Assembly (NCBI GenBank): GCA_016713525.1
Contig: JADJOZ010000001.1
Span: 682,001-746,000 of the forward strand
DNA: 64,000 nt
Direction: 5' to 3'
DNA from: Bacteroidota bacterium
Lineage (GTDB): Bacteria > Bacteroidota > Bacteroidia > AKYH767-A > OLB10
Below the pieces are notes generated by a model, which worked only from the letters and a program-made list of their open reading frames with translations, was not told the DNA's origin and ran no database searches. The translations under genes were made by a program, and so were the position numbers. Shown here piece after piece: positions 7,184 to 15,912 of the stretch (the stretch's first letter is position 1; each line of letters opens with the position of its first letter).

Positions 7184-8050
7184 TTATTCAAAGTCATATT
7201 CTTTTCTCATCAGTTCCAATAGCCCTTTTGCGCGTTTAGCTCTTTCATTACATGCCTCTTGCTGTAGTTTACGTGCCCCATAATAATATTGGGTATTTGT
7301 CAGAAACATATTTATATCCTGTTCGTTGTTTGTAATAAGTTTTAATGAGTCAATTGCAGGTTCTTGTTTGGTCTTAAAAATGTCAAACAATATTTGTGCA
7401 TCAAACACTTTTCCTGCTCCTTGCATGTATTCTGTTATCCTGTCTTTGATAATGATGTTTTGCAAATCAAGCGCTTGTAATGAAAAATAGTAAGCTGAAA
7501 TACTATCGGCCACTTGTTGTTTTCTTATTAACCGCAAATGTCCGGAGTGCTTCATTTGTTCGAAGGTGCGCGCATTATAGCTAAGGAAATTTTTCACGTT
7601 CATAGTAGCCGATCTTTCCAAGTAGTAAATTCTTTTCATATGGTTGTCTCGGTCCGGACTTTTCATCAGTATCATGAGAGAATCTATGTTGGAAAAATAT
7701 ATGGTAGAAATGCTGTCGTATTCATTAAACTGATAAACATCATCTTTTAAATCTTCATAAAGATTCTTGAGGTAAACCACTTCTCTGTCTCGTTCTATTT
7801 TATGCTCCAACTGATACTCCGCCAGAAATCCGCAAAATACTGCCAGAAACAACATTAAAAATTCCCAGAAATACGATTTCCAATTTCTCTTTCCGTCGTG
7901 ATGAGCATGATGATGTACTTCCATAGTTTCCGTTTCTTGATTTGTACTAATTGCCTCTGTTTCCTTTGCAGGGATAACTTCGTCAGGTTGATTTTCCGAT
8001 TGATTGCTTTTCGGATCATCTATAGGCTCTTCTTGTATATTGTCTGCCAT
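7184..8050 (-). CDS. Single-span membrane protein of unknown function
   Basis: The 288-residue product has an acidic, Glu/Asp/Gln-rich N-terminal region (1-45) and a histidine patch (VHHHAHHDG). One transmembrane segment (FWEFLMLFLAVFCGFLAEYQ, about 66-85) precedes a long helical domain beginning LEHKIERDREVVYLKNLYED. This layout recurs in uncharacterised Bacteroidota proteins. The C-terminal part is rich in charged helices and probably lies on one side of the membrane. It stands alone with no operon partner. Confidence 0.7.
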   Translation of the reverse strand: MADNIQEEPIDDPKSNQSENQPDEVIPAKETEAISTNQETETMEVHHHAHHDGKRNWKSYFWEFLMLFLAVFCGFLAEYQLEHKIERDREVVYLKNLYEDLKDDVYQFNEYDSISTIYFSNIDSLMILMKSPDRDNHMKRIYYLERSATMNVKNFLSYNARTFEQMKHSGHLRLIRKQQVADSISAYYFSLQALDLQNIIIKDRITEYMQGAGKVFDAQILFDIFKTKQEPAIDSLKLITNNEQDINMFLTNTQYYYGARKLQQEACNERAKRAKGLLELMRKEYDFE

Positions 8051-8349
8051 TTACTTTAAGTTAATTAGATGGGAATTGCAAGGTAAAACCGGGGTTATTT
8101 TTATTTAACAGAAAGTTTTATGGAACGCCCTATTGGTCAAAGTTAGAAAAATGATGGGTTTTAGCAAAAAAAGGGGTTTTTATGGGAAGTAGGAGATTTC
8201 TGTGCGTTTGGAATGCCGAGACAGCCTTCTTTACCGAGATATTGAGAATTCATCCTATTTCTTGGTAAATGCTTGAGTATTTTCAGCAGTACTGTGTGAG
8301 TCTCTGCTGGTCGGAATTCCTAGGTTGGGAGGCAATTCAATTAAAAGTA
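8051..8349. other. Intergenic, no gene recognised
   Basis: This 300-bp AT-rich stretch lies between convergent-side ends of the membrane-protein and glycosyltransferase regions. I see no supported reading frame or repeat in it. Confidence 0.4.
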
Positions 8350-8364
8350 GCACTTCTAAAGTGC
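8350..8364 (-). terminator. Hairpin directly after the glycosyltransferase stop
   Basis: GCACTT-CTA-AAGTGC starts one base past the stop codon on the minus strand and is followed by TACTTTTAATT in that direction. It is a short but plausible terminator. Confidence 0.45.
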
Positions 8365-8365
8365 G

Positions 8366-9247
8366 TCATGGTCTTATTTCATCTTTATAGCCTGTTGTCA
8401 ACCAAAAGTATTGCATATATGCTAAAATATAATTTATTAGTGTCGTTTTGTTTGGCTTAAACGTTTTCGGTTTTAAGTCAAGATCGTATAGTTTACTGAT
8501 GATTTTGTTGCCATTACCGTAACGAACAAATCTTTCTTTAAAGTCTCGAAGTCCGTCACCAAAATTGTGTTTTGCAATACTGTCAAAAGCGTATGTAAGT
8601 TGTCCAATGTTGAGTAACTTAAAACCTAAATCTATGTCTTCTCCACCAGCAATTTTTATTGTCTCGTTAAAGCCACCAACCTTTTCAAACGCAGGTCGCC
8701 ATACTAGACAGTTTGCGGTTATTAAATAGTCTGGTCGTGGTTCATTTGGTCGTTCGTAAACTTTGGGTGGTACAAGAATTTCTTGTTGCTCGTAATATTT
8801 TGAAATGATGTCTTTTCCGTGAGCTTTGATGTTGCCAGCGTATCCAATTGAGCCGTTTTGCACTTTTAAATAACCTGTCAATAAATTACTTGTTGGTACG
8901 CAGTCACTGTCAGTAAAAAGTATCCAGTCGGTTCGTGAATGTTGAACGCCAAGGTTTCTTGCACTTGCAGGGCCAATTTTACTGCAAGTATAAAGTCGCA
9001 CGTGAATAGGAAAGTCATTTCGGTTAAGTTTTATTTTAGGAGATGAGTTGTTGTCAACGATAATTATTTCTCTCGGGTAATTGTCAGCCGAATGAGTTGC
9101 AAAAAACTCGTTCAAGAAAAGATCAATTCCGTTTTGGTTGTTCTTAACGGGAATTATAATCGTTACTTCTTCAGTCGTCAGAAGTAAGTTTGATTTTATA
9201 ATTTTTCTTTTGTTAGGCTTAAAACCAAGTCGGCTAATCATTGTCAT
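8366..9247 (-). CDS. Family 2 glycosyltransferase
   Basis: The 293-residue protein has a GT-A fold signature: TIIIPVKNNQNG, IIIVDNNSS, FTDSDCVP (the metal-binding DxD-type motif) and AGGEDIDLGFKL (catalytic-base region). It would transfer a nucleotide-activated sugar to a surface glycan, but donor and acceptor cannot be read from sequence. No N-terminal signal is present. It lies next to the defence operons but has its own hairpin terminator, and no glycan pathway adjoins it. Confidence 0.85.
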   Translation of the reverse strand: MTMISRLGFKPNKRKIIKSNLLLTTEEVTIIIPVKNNQNGIDLFLNEFFATHSADNYPREIIIVDNNSSPKIKLNRNDFPIHVRLYTCSKIGPASARNLGVQHSRTDWILFTDSDCVPTSNLLTGYLKVQNGSIGYAGNIKAHGKDIISKYYEQQEILVPPKVYERPNEPRPDYLITANCLVWRPAFEKVGGFNETIKIAGGEDIDLGFKLLNIGQLTYAFDSIAKHNFGDGLRDFKERFVRYGNGNKIISKLYDLDLKPKTFKPNKTTLINYILAYMQYFWLTTGYKDEIRP

Positions 9248-9366
9248 ATTGAATCGTTGAATTTCTTAGTTTTGTTTTAGTAACGCCTTTACAGAGTTGA
9301 GAACAAAATTTGCTTGTTACTTTGTGTTGTCTGAGTCAGAGTGAGCCACAATATGAGGAAGTAATT

Positions 9367-9461
9367 TTTCTTGGTTTGAAGAAAAGTTCTCATTTAAAAA
9401 AATGCTTTCAGCATTCGCTTGCGTTTTTTGAAGAGATTTTTTGTGTGTGGTTTTTTCTTTT
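9367..9461 (-). repeat. Downstream cassette repeat, copy 1 (with terminator)
   Basis: This is related to 12960-13056, with the same order of blocks: ACAAAAAA, AAAAAACGC, GC/AGC, ATTTTTTTAA, AACC(C)AAGAA. It begins about 16 nt after the HEPN stop codon. On the minus strand AATGCT-GAA-AGCATT followed by T-tract forms a terminator for the Kiwa-HEPN operon. Confidence 0.6.
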
Positions 9462-9476
9462 CATGTCCTTATGAAT

Positions 9477-10400
9477 TTACATTTCTTGAAACTCTTGAAC
9501 CTCGTGTTGATAAATTTCGGTTATATAGAATCCTGTGCTTGTTTCATACTGAAATTTATTTTTCTTCCTTTCATATTCTGAATTCCACTTTTCAAATGTC
9601 GGAAATAAATTCGGGTGCTTGCTAATCGGACTGAATGAAACCTGCTTCTTAGCGGAAAAACTTTCTCCTTTTAAACTACCATCTATAAAAGTTGGGTTTG
9701 AAAGTTTTGATTTAAACACAAACGGAACAATGATTGAATCTCCGTCTTGCTCCATGTCAAACAATGGAGTGCAAACCAATAAGCAAGTTTTTGGTGTCCT
9801 CTTGTTGTTGATGAAAAGTAAAGACATGCTAAATAGAATCGTTTGCTTGCCTTCAATTTCCATTACCAAAGATTTATTCAGATTTGCTTTTTCTAATTGA
9901 TGCAAAAATTCTTCGGTGATTTTATTTCTCTCCAGACGAAGTTCAATATCTTCATACATTTCATTTATTAAATGACTTGTAAATTCAATCCTTTTCCAAA
10001 AAACAATTCCTCCGAAACTGTGCCTTTCAGGATGTGAGTAATGATTGCGCATATACTTTACATGCTTTAGTGTGTCAAGGTCTGTGTCAAACAAATTGAG
10101 TTTGGAAAGTTCTGTAATAAGGATATTGAAAGTCGCTTTTTTGCTTTGAGGAAATATTTCTTTGTAACGAATACTCATTGCCATCTCAAAAGTGTGAATT
10201 GCTTTTGCATACGCTTCATCAATTAATTTATATTCGTAATAACTAAGTGCAAGCATTTTTTCTACTACTTCAAAGTTCTGAATTACATCTTTGGGAACTC
10301 CCATTCTGAAATAAAACTTCGGAATCTTTGAGCAATATTCTTCAAAGTTTAATTCGCCAAATACTAAATGTGGTTGGAGATATATTTCTGCAAAAGTCAT
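9477..10400 (-). CDS. HEPN-motif protein coupled to Kiwa
   Basis: The 307-residue protein is not a known Kiwa subunit. Helical residues 45-160 contain AYAKAIHTFEMAMSIRYKEI and MRNHYSHPERH. R118 and H123 form an RNxxxH pattern typical of HEPN ribonucleases. The C-terminal half (about 180-307) is beta-rich, with no family recognised. Its start overlaps the KwaB stop by 4 nt (ATGA), so it is translated with the Kiwa pair. HEPN proteins often act as RNA-cutting effectors or toxins. A role as third component or add-on effector of Kiwa is inference from linkage and motif. Confidence 0.7.
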   Translation of the reverse strand: MTFAEIYLQPHLVFGELNFEEYCSKIPKFYFRMGVPKDVIQNFEVVEKMLALSYYEYKLIDEAYAKAIHTFEMAMSIRYKEIFPQSKKATFNILITELSKLNLFDTDLDTLKHVKYMRNHYSHPERHSFGGIVFWKRIEFTSHLINEMYEDIELRLERNKITEEFLHQLEKANLNKSLVMEIEGKQTILFSMSLLFINNKRTPKTCLLVCTPLFDMEQDGDSIIVPFVFKSKLSNPTFIDGSLKGESFSAKKQVSFSPISKHPNLFPTFEKWNSEYERKKNKFQYETSTGFYITEIYQHEVQEFQEM

Positions 10401-11521
10401 TTTTTCATTTTGGCTTTCTTGTTTACTTTTTTTGAGGCCGCATCACCTTTTTCTTTTTGCTTTTCACCTTCTAGAAATTCAGAAGCAGAATAAGAAATGA
10501 AAGGACGTTTTGTAAGCAATGACCAGAGATATTGGTCGTTCAATAATCTAATGAAATCCTCGGCTGCAATTTTAGATTTTACTTCAAACTTATTTTTAAT
10601 AGGAATGTATTTAATACGGTTTGCCAAGCTGAATTTGCCATCTTTGGTTTTATAACCTTCCAAAAAGATTTTATGTCAGCAACAGATGTTTTCAAAACTT
10701 CATTGTCGGCTTTTACTTTCATCAATTTTTTGAGAAGCTAACTTTCTTTACAAGGTCGTCAAAAATGTTTGTGTCGGTTAAGATACCTTTCTTCTTAATG
10801 AAGTTTAGTGATTCAGCACCCTTCTTTAAATATCGCTCATTAAAACCAAAATGTGATTCCAAAAGTTTAAGATTGAGAATTATGAAATTGTCGTCTACTA
10901 ACATGAAATCAATTTTCTCACTTAACTTTAAAAGCGGCTCTTGCTCCAATGAAAATTTTGTTGAGTGATTTATTTCTGCTCCTAAAACTTTCAAGATTAT
11001 AGAACGTGAAAGCACATCAATTGAATATTTGTGTTTGTAAAGAATTATTTGTTCGTTGTCAATTTGTAAACGGATTAAAAAGGCAAAGACATCATCTAAG
11101 GAATGTTTGTTGAAATTATACAAACTAAAAGTTTCATGTTCCTTGTCTTTCAAGTTTGCCATTTCTTTAAACTCTTCGGGTATATGAAAATCATCTTCAA
11201 TGGTTTCATCTTCCTTTGGTTCTTCGTTGGGAAAATAGTAGTAAGTGTTTTTAAATCGTCCACATCTTTTATGTGTTTCAATGTCCACTCAACAGTATCA
11301 GCAGCAGCTTTACCTTCTTCGTCTTCGTTTAGGACTTGGTGTTTTATTTTGTTGATGTAAACTGTTTCAAGTTTTGTTTTTGCAGTAGAACCTTCCAGGT
11401 TGGCTCTTAAAATTTCAATTGGATCGTCTGATTTTTTACGATAAAGAAAGTACAATTCTAATCCAACTCGTTTTGAGTTGATGAATTGCAGTTTTAAAAT
11501 TAGTGTTGATTTTTTCATCAT
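10397..11521 (-). CDS. kwaB: KwaB (DUF4868), Kiwa anti-phage system, frameshifted
   Basis: The inferred span is about 375 codons in several frames. The N-terminal part (11521 to about 11240) begins MMKKSTLILKLQFINSKRVG. The central part carries the DUF4868 core (LDDVFAFLIRLQIDNEQI, FMLVDDNFIILNLKLLESHF). The C-terminal part includes FIRLLNDQYLWSLLTKRPFI and a lysine-rich tail. Shifts occur near 11240, 10730 and 10665, all at A/T runs, and probably reflect sequence error. KwaB is the cytoplasmic partner of membrane KwaA in Kiwa. It overlaps kwaA upstream and the HEPN gene downstream by ATGA junctions. Confidence 0.75.
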
Positions 11522-12072
11522 TTTACAAAATAGATATTCTCGTCAATGTGCCTGCGACTGATTATATCGCCTTGTTTTAATTTCTGTCTTGAAATAGCAA
11601 TGATTTTATTTTCAGCCCCATCAAAACTTATATCATATACATACACACCGAAAAGTGAAAGAGTAGGATTGGTGTAGAAGAAATTTGTTTTCACATATAT
11701 TATACCGATTACTACAATCATAAAAAGGAATAGTAACCAGTTTCGGAAACCAATAAAATCAAAAGTTGCGAATGGTAAAATGTAGGTTGCTAGAAATGAA
11801 AGATGATTGTTGCTTATATTCTCAACTGATTTGATTGTTTTTGGACTTGCAAAATCTCCATCTAATTCTTTGAAGTAAAGTTTATATACACCAGAACCGA
11901 TGAGTATAAAGAAAACGCAAATAAGAGAAGGAATATTGAGCATTAAATATTCATTAATACAACTCCACGAACTACAAAAGCAAAACGAAACATGATGATA
12001 TGTTTTGATGATGATGCTTACGAAAAGTAGCTCCAACGAAACAATGTATAAACCGATTTTGTATTTTGTCAT
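11518..12072 (-). CDS. kwaA: KwaA, membrane subunit of the Kiwa anti-phage system
   Basis: The 184-residue protein has four predicted membrane spans (about 5-25, 45-65, 90-110, 112-131). The conserved stretch FVIGIIY-like IVVIGIIYVKTNFFYTNPT precedes a short cytoplasmic tail with KIIAISRQKLKQGDIISRR. This matches the KwaA architecture. In Kiwa, KwaA senses phage-linked membrane events and works with KwaB. It is the first gene of a three-gene operon; its stop overlaps the kwaB start by ATGA. A 195-bp cassette repeat lies 159 bp upstream. Confidence 0.82.
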   Translation of the reverse strand: MTKYKIGLYIVSLELLFVSIIIKTYHHVSFCFCSSWSCINEYLMLNIPSLICVFFILIGSGVYKLYFKELDGDFASPKTIKSVENISNNHLSFLATYILPFATFDFIGFRNWLLFLFMIVVIGIIYVKTNFFYTNPTLSLFGVYVYDISFDGAENKIIAISRQKLKQGDIISRRHIDENIYFVK

Positions 12073-12231
12073 GCTATTTCCATTAGCTATTTCAACTCAA
12101 ATGCTTTTTGTATTTAAGCTTTCAGCAAGTTTTCCCATAAAGTTAAGTAGTTAGAACCAAGTCCTGTCTTTGCTGGTTTAACGATTTTAGAACTTATATA
12201 TAAGACAATGACTAATTTAACATCAATAATC

Positions 12232-12426
12232 CCAATTGTCTAAAAATACATCATCCAAAAACAACCACCTAATTTTCAATGGACTATCTTGAATTTTATA
12301 AATTATTAATAATTAATTATTTACAAAATCAGCCAAGAAATAAAGTAAGGGTAAACCCTTGGGTGTTGAAAACTTTTTTTAGAAATTCTGCGTAAAACGA
12401 GCAGCGGAGCTGCGTTAATTAAGTGG
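12232..12426. repeat. Upstream cassette repeat, copy 1 (195 bp)
   Basis: It has the same length and orientation as 21270-21464. Three blocks are conserved: CCAATTGTCTAAAAATACAT at the left end, AAGGGTAAACCCTTGGGTG followed by TTGAAAACTTTTTTT, and GCAGCGGAGCTGCGTTAATT with AAGTGG at the right end. The middle is diverged AT-rich DNA. It lies upstream of kwaA, while copy 2 lies upstream of the ABC-3C operon. Confidence 0.75.
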
Positions 12427-12959
12427 TTTTTGGATCCAAATCTGCCTTGATGAGGGGTGAGGGCAATTTTGCTGCAGTCATTGAGTCAATGGCAGTTAAA
12501 GCTGTTGTCATTTGGCCATTGGCACCAAAGCTTGTGAGTATGCCTATTTATTAAATTGAATAGTTGACCAAAATGTAAAACATTAATTCCTTGATACCTT
12601 TCTTAGAAAACACCCGATTCTCACACTTCCCCTTTACGAATTAGATGCCTAATGTTTACGGGATAGTCCCGATAATGATTGTTTTCAGGACTATAGAACT
12701 ACTATGCACTCAATCCATTACATTGTGGATGCTCCGGAATTCTCAGTAAAAAGTTGAGATCTTTTATCTTCAGTATCCTGCCTGATTGGGAGGTTAGTAG
12801 ATAACTGGATGCCCTTCTGTCTTTCCAAAGCGGTAAGGTGTCTAGCCGGAACACACTTTGTCCCAATCGATTTACATTTGATGCGCTGTCCGTCCGATTA
12901 TGCACCGAAGGTTGGTAAAAAATTAAAACACCAAAGGGAAGGAAAAAATAAATTTGAAT
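12427..12959. other. Intergenic between defence blocks
   Basis: There is no supported gene. It holds a third T9SS CTD-like fossil at about 12602-12632 (minus strand KCENRVFSKK). A 67-codon minus-strand frame at 12702-12905 resembles no family I know. Confidence 0.4.
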
Positions 12960-13056
12960 TTCTTCTTGGGTTGGAGAAAAAATGCTCGTTAAAAAAATGC
13001 TTGCTGCGTTGGCTTGAGCGTTTTTTAAGAATGTATTTTTTGTGGGTTGCTATTTT
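12960..13056 (-). repeat. Downstream cassette repeat, copy 2
   Basis: It is related to 9367-9461 and begins about 14 nt after the stop codon of the RelA/SpoT-like gene, mirroring copy 1 after the HEPN gene. On the minus strand it ends in a T-tract (GCAAGCATTTTTTTAA), so it may also terminate transcription. Confidence 0.6.
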
Positions 13057-13069
13057 CCACTATGTTTTT

Positions 13070-14098
13070 TTAAAGTTCACTTAACTTCGACCTCATATTA
13101 TCTACAAATTTCATCCATTTAGAATTAGTCAATTTTGCTTTACGCATCTTGTAAAACTCTTCATTTGTAATGTCAAGAATTAGTCTTGCCATACCTGTTT
13201 GTGTTGGCTTGTCAGAAGGGTAATCGTTTACAAGTTTTGTCACAAGTCTTTTTTGTGTCAGAGATTTTTCTCCCTCCTCAATACTTTTTAAGGTTAGATT
13301 AGTCATGAGTAATTCATTCAAAAAGTATCTAAGCTTTTTATTTTTCTCGTTCTTGTTTTCTAAAGAGAATTTTGGAAATTTATTCTCTAAATATGCTTGA
13401 AGTGCATCAATATTTAGCTCTTCATTCAAGATTTTTTCTTTAGTCTTTACCTTGCCAAGTCCTGTTTTATACTCTTCAATACTTTTTCGCTTTTCATTTC
13501 TTAAGGATACAAAAAAATCATCCGCTATTTCTAAGACTGCACTCATCTGGGAAAATTTCCTGTTAATAAAAGGTCTGAAATGGGGTGGAAAAGACTTTTG
13601 TTGCTTGTAATTAAGTTTATGTTCTATTGCAGCCCAAGTGTGCATACAAATAGTTCTTATTTGAACTTCAGCAATCAAGTCCTTTATTTTTTTATTACTA
13701 TTAGCTAAATCGCCCTTTAATTTAAGGAAGACATGATAGGAGCGATAGGTAAATTCCTTTTCGGTTTGTGGTCGCTTTTCAGTTGGATTATATTCCTCTA
13801 TTACTTCAAATTCATCCCTTAAAATGGTTAGAATTGCTTCTAGGTCATCATCAAATAAATGGATAATTCGCAGTCCGCAAAAATCATCATTTTCATTAAA
13901 AGGATTTTTCCATTTACTATTTCTATCAATTTTCTCAAAGAAAGATAAAAAGCTTTTAACACGCATTTGAACATAATCATAATTTATTTCATTTGCTCTC
14001 AATACTGCATTGATTTTTACTTCCAATATTTGTCCTAATTGGAGGTACAGTGGATACTTTAATTCATATTCCTTTTTGAGCTCTTCTTCAATAAACAT
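13070..14098 (-). CDS. RelA/SpoT-domain alarmone synthetase-like protein
   Basis: The 342-residue protein has nucleotidyltransferase motifs of (p)ppGpp synthetases: RVKSFLSFFEKI (RxKS), DDFCGLRIIHLFDDDL, EFTYRSYHVFLKL (YRSxH) and AEVQIRTICMHTWAAIEHKL. No HD hydrolase and no TGS or ACT domain is present. A helical C-terminal half (about 180-342) is unassigned. Key synthetase residues appear intact, so it may pyrophosphorylate nucleotides or, like toxSAS enzymes, tRNA. It starts 6 nt after the asparaginase-like pseudoenzyme gene, suggesting one operon. A defence or abortive role is inferred from the neighbourhood. Confidence 0.8.
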   Translation of the reverse strand: MFIEEELKKEYELKYPLYLQLGQILEVKINAVLRANEINYDYVQMRVKSFLSFFEKIDRNSKWKNPFNENDDFCGLRIIHLFDDDLEAILTILRDEFEVIEEYNPTEKRPQTEKEFTYRSYHVFLKLKGDLANSNKKIKDLIAEVQIRTICMHTWAAIEHKLNYKQQKSFPPHFRPFINRKFSQMSAVLEIADDFFVSLRNEKRKSIEEYKTGLGKVKTKEKILNEELNIDALQAYLENKFPKFSLENKNEKNKKLRYFLNELLMTNLTLKSIEEGEKSLTQKRLVTKLVNDYPSDKPTQTGMARLILDITNEEFYKMRKAKLTNSKWMKFVDNMRSKLSEL

Positions 14099-14104
14099 AG
14101 GACA

Positions 14105-15890
14105 TTATAGATAAACAACAATTGAAATTCTGCTCCATGTAATTTTTTGGTCAGATACTAAATGAAAGACAGCATCCTTGTTAAACAACATCTTCTTAAG
14201 ACTTGTAATGTCAAATGAAACATTTACAGTTTTTGTATCTGCCTCACTCGGGTCTTCTAAAATTTCTTCAAACTTGTAAATTTCTTTCCCATCATTAATT
14301 TTTTGATTTTCATCATCACAACGGAAGATTTTAACTCGGACAATACCACCGCCATTAACTTTCTTTTTAAGACCGAGTATACGCAATTGGACACTTTTAA
14401 TTTTCTTAATATCAGCTTCGTTGTAAGCAAAGTCTCGAAGGGTATTTCTGAATTTTAATTTTGCTGCATGATTGAAAATGATTTTTTTAAAATCATTTTC
14501 ATTTTCAATAGTCTCCCCTTGAATAAAATGAAAATTATTAATTGTGTGAGATTGCTCTCCTGCAATATTGTTTTGTAACTCGTCCTCACAATGGTCAATA
14601 CCTTTAACATTATTTGAAAGCACAATAACCATTTTAGCAAAAGCAGCTTCTGAGGTCATATCAAGTCCTGAAATTACACCGTGTTCAAATAATCGTAAAC
14701 TAACAAGATCTGAATTAAATGATACCCTGCTACTGTGCGCTTGAGTTACATTCATTACGATTATTTTATTTTCCACAAGTTTTTAAGTGCTTGAAGAACA
14801 TCTGTTGGAAGGGTTCCCATTCCGTATGTCCTTAATATGACGCCTTTAATAAGGTTTTCTCCCAGATTATTTTCAATTTCTGAGGAAGATAATTCCTTCT
14901 CAATGTTCTCAAGATTTGAAATCAGTTCGGTTGCTGCATCCCTTTTTGAAACATCAACTAAATTTGAAAGCCGTTTGCCTCTTGATTGCTTTTTCAGTTC
15001 AATTTCAATTTCATTTAGAATTTTGGAGTCCTCTGTTTCATTAAATGGCACTCCTCCATCAACATTTTTTTTCGCTATTTGCTTGAGTCTCTCTAGATGA
15101 ATTTCATCTATATCCAAACCAACAATGCCTTCAATTAAAGTTGATGACATTCCTGGGAATACATCAATAATTTGGACTTGTTTATTTGCTTTTGAAGCGT
15201 GCATTATGTTTCCTGAAAACGGATGAAAGATTAAATCATCTTTAATGTCAACATGCTCACCGATTGTTGCAAGTGCAGGGTAGTTTAACGAATCAAATGA
15301 CCGATAGGATGATGCACTCGACATGCTGGCTCTATTTGCTCTAAAAGAGTATCGTGAAGATATATCGTAACTTCATTTATAGGAGGTTTTAACCCAAGAG
15401 ATTTTGAGGCTGCAATTGTTAAAGCTGTATATATATTTTGGGGAGCATCACTTCTAAGAAAGTTTAATGGCCTTTGAGAGCCAGTAAAAACAATCGGTTT
15501 ATTAAGGTTGCGAATCATGAAAGAAATTGCAGAAGCTGTATAAGCTAAAGTGTCAAGCCCGTGCAATACAACAAAGCCTTCATAATTATCATAATTGTCT
15601 TTAATTCTTTTTGCCAAGTCTTCCCATATCTTTGGATTAACTTGTGAAGAATCCTGTTGCTCCAAATCCTCGATATCAACTAACCGCTCAATTTTTACTA
15701 TTATTTGTTTGGAAACATTTCCTTCTCTCAAAGTAACAGAATTGGTTTTATCTTCTTTTATAAGAAACGAATAAAACTCTTTTGGGAGAGCTGGCTCTAA
15801 CTTTAATTCACCATCTCTATCAAGTAGCTGTTGGGAAATATTCCCACCAATTACTATCACTAAAATACTGCCATCATTTAGGTCTGCCAT
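14105..15890 (-). CDS. Asparaginase-like pseudoenzyme with C-terminal beta domain (frameshifted)
   Basis: It is a paralogue of the next gene upstream. The best start is ATG at 15888-15890 (MADLNDGSILVIVIGGNISQ). The fold is type I asparaginase: GFVVLHGLDTLAYTASAISF, GSQRPLNFLRSDA, VILRTYGMGTLP, VISGLDMTSEAAFAK. The catalytic motifs are lost: TGGTI is IGGNI and GTDT is GLDT, and the Lys-loop is altered. A C-terminal extension of about 160 residues is shared with the partner. Two frameshifts (about 15310 and 14765) divide the frame and are probably sequence errors. It may be a regulatory or ligand-binding partner of the active paralogue. Confidence 0.7.
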
Positions 15891-15912
15891 ATGAAATAGG
15901 GTGTTTAGATAG

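Noticed and set aside
12702..12905. 67-codon minus-strand frame between the defence blocks
   Set aside because: No family, no ribosome-binding context, and surrounded by decayed repeats.
9367..13056. Downstream cassette repeats as integron attC sites
   Set aside because: They lack clear RYYYAAC and GTTRRRY core sites, and no integron integrase is visible in the window.
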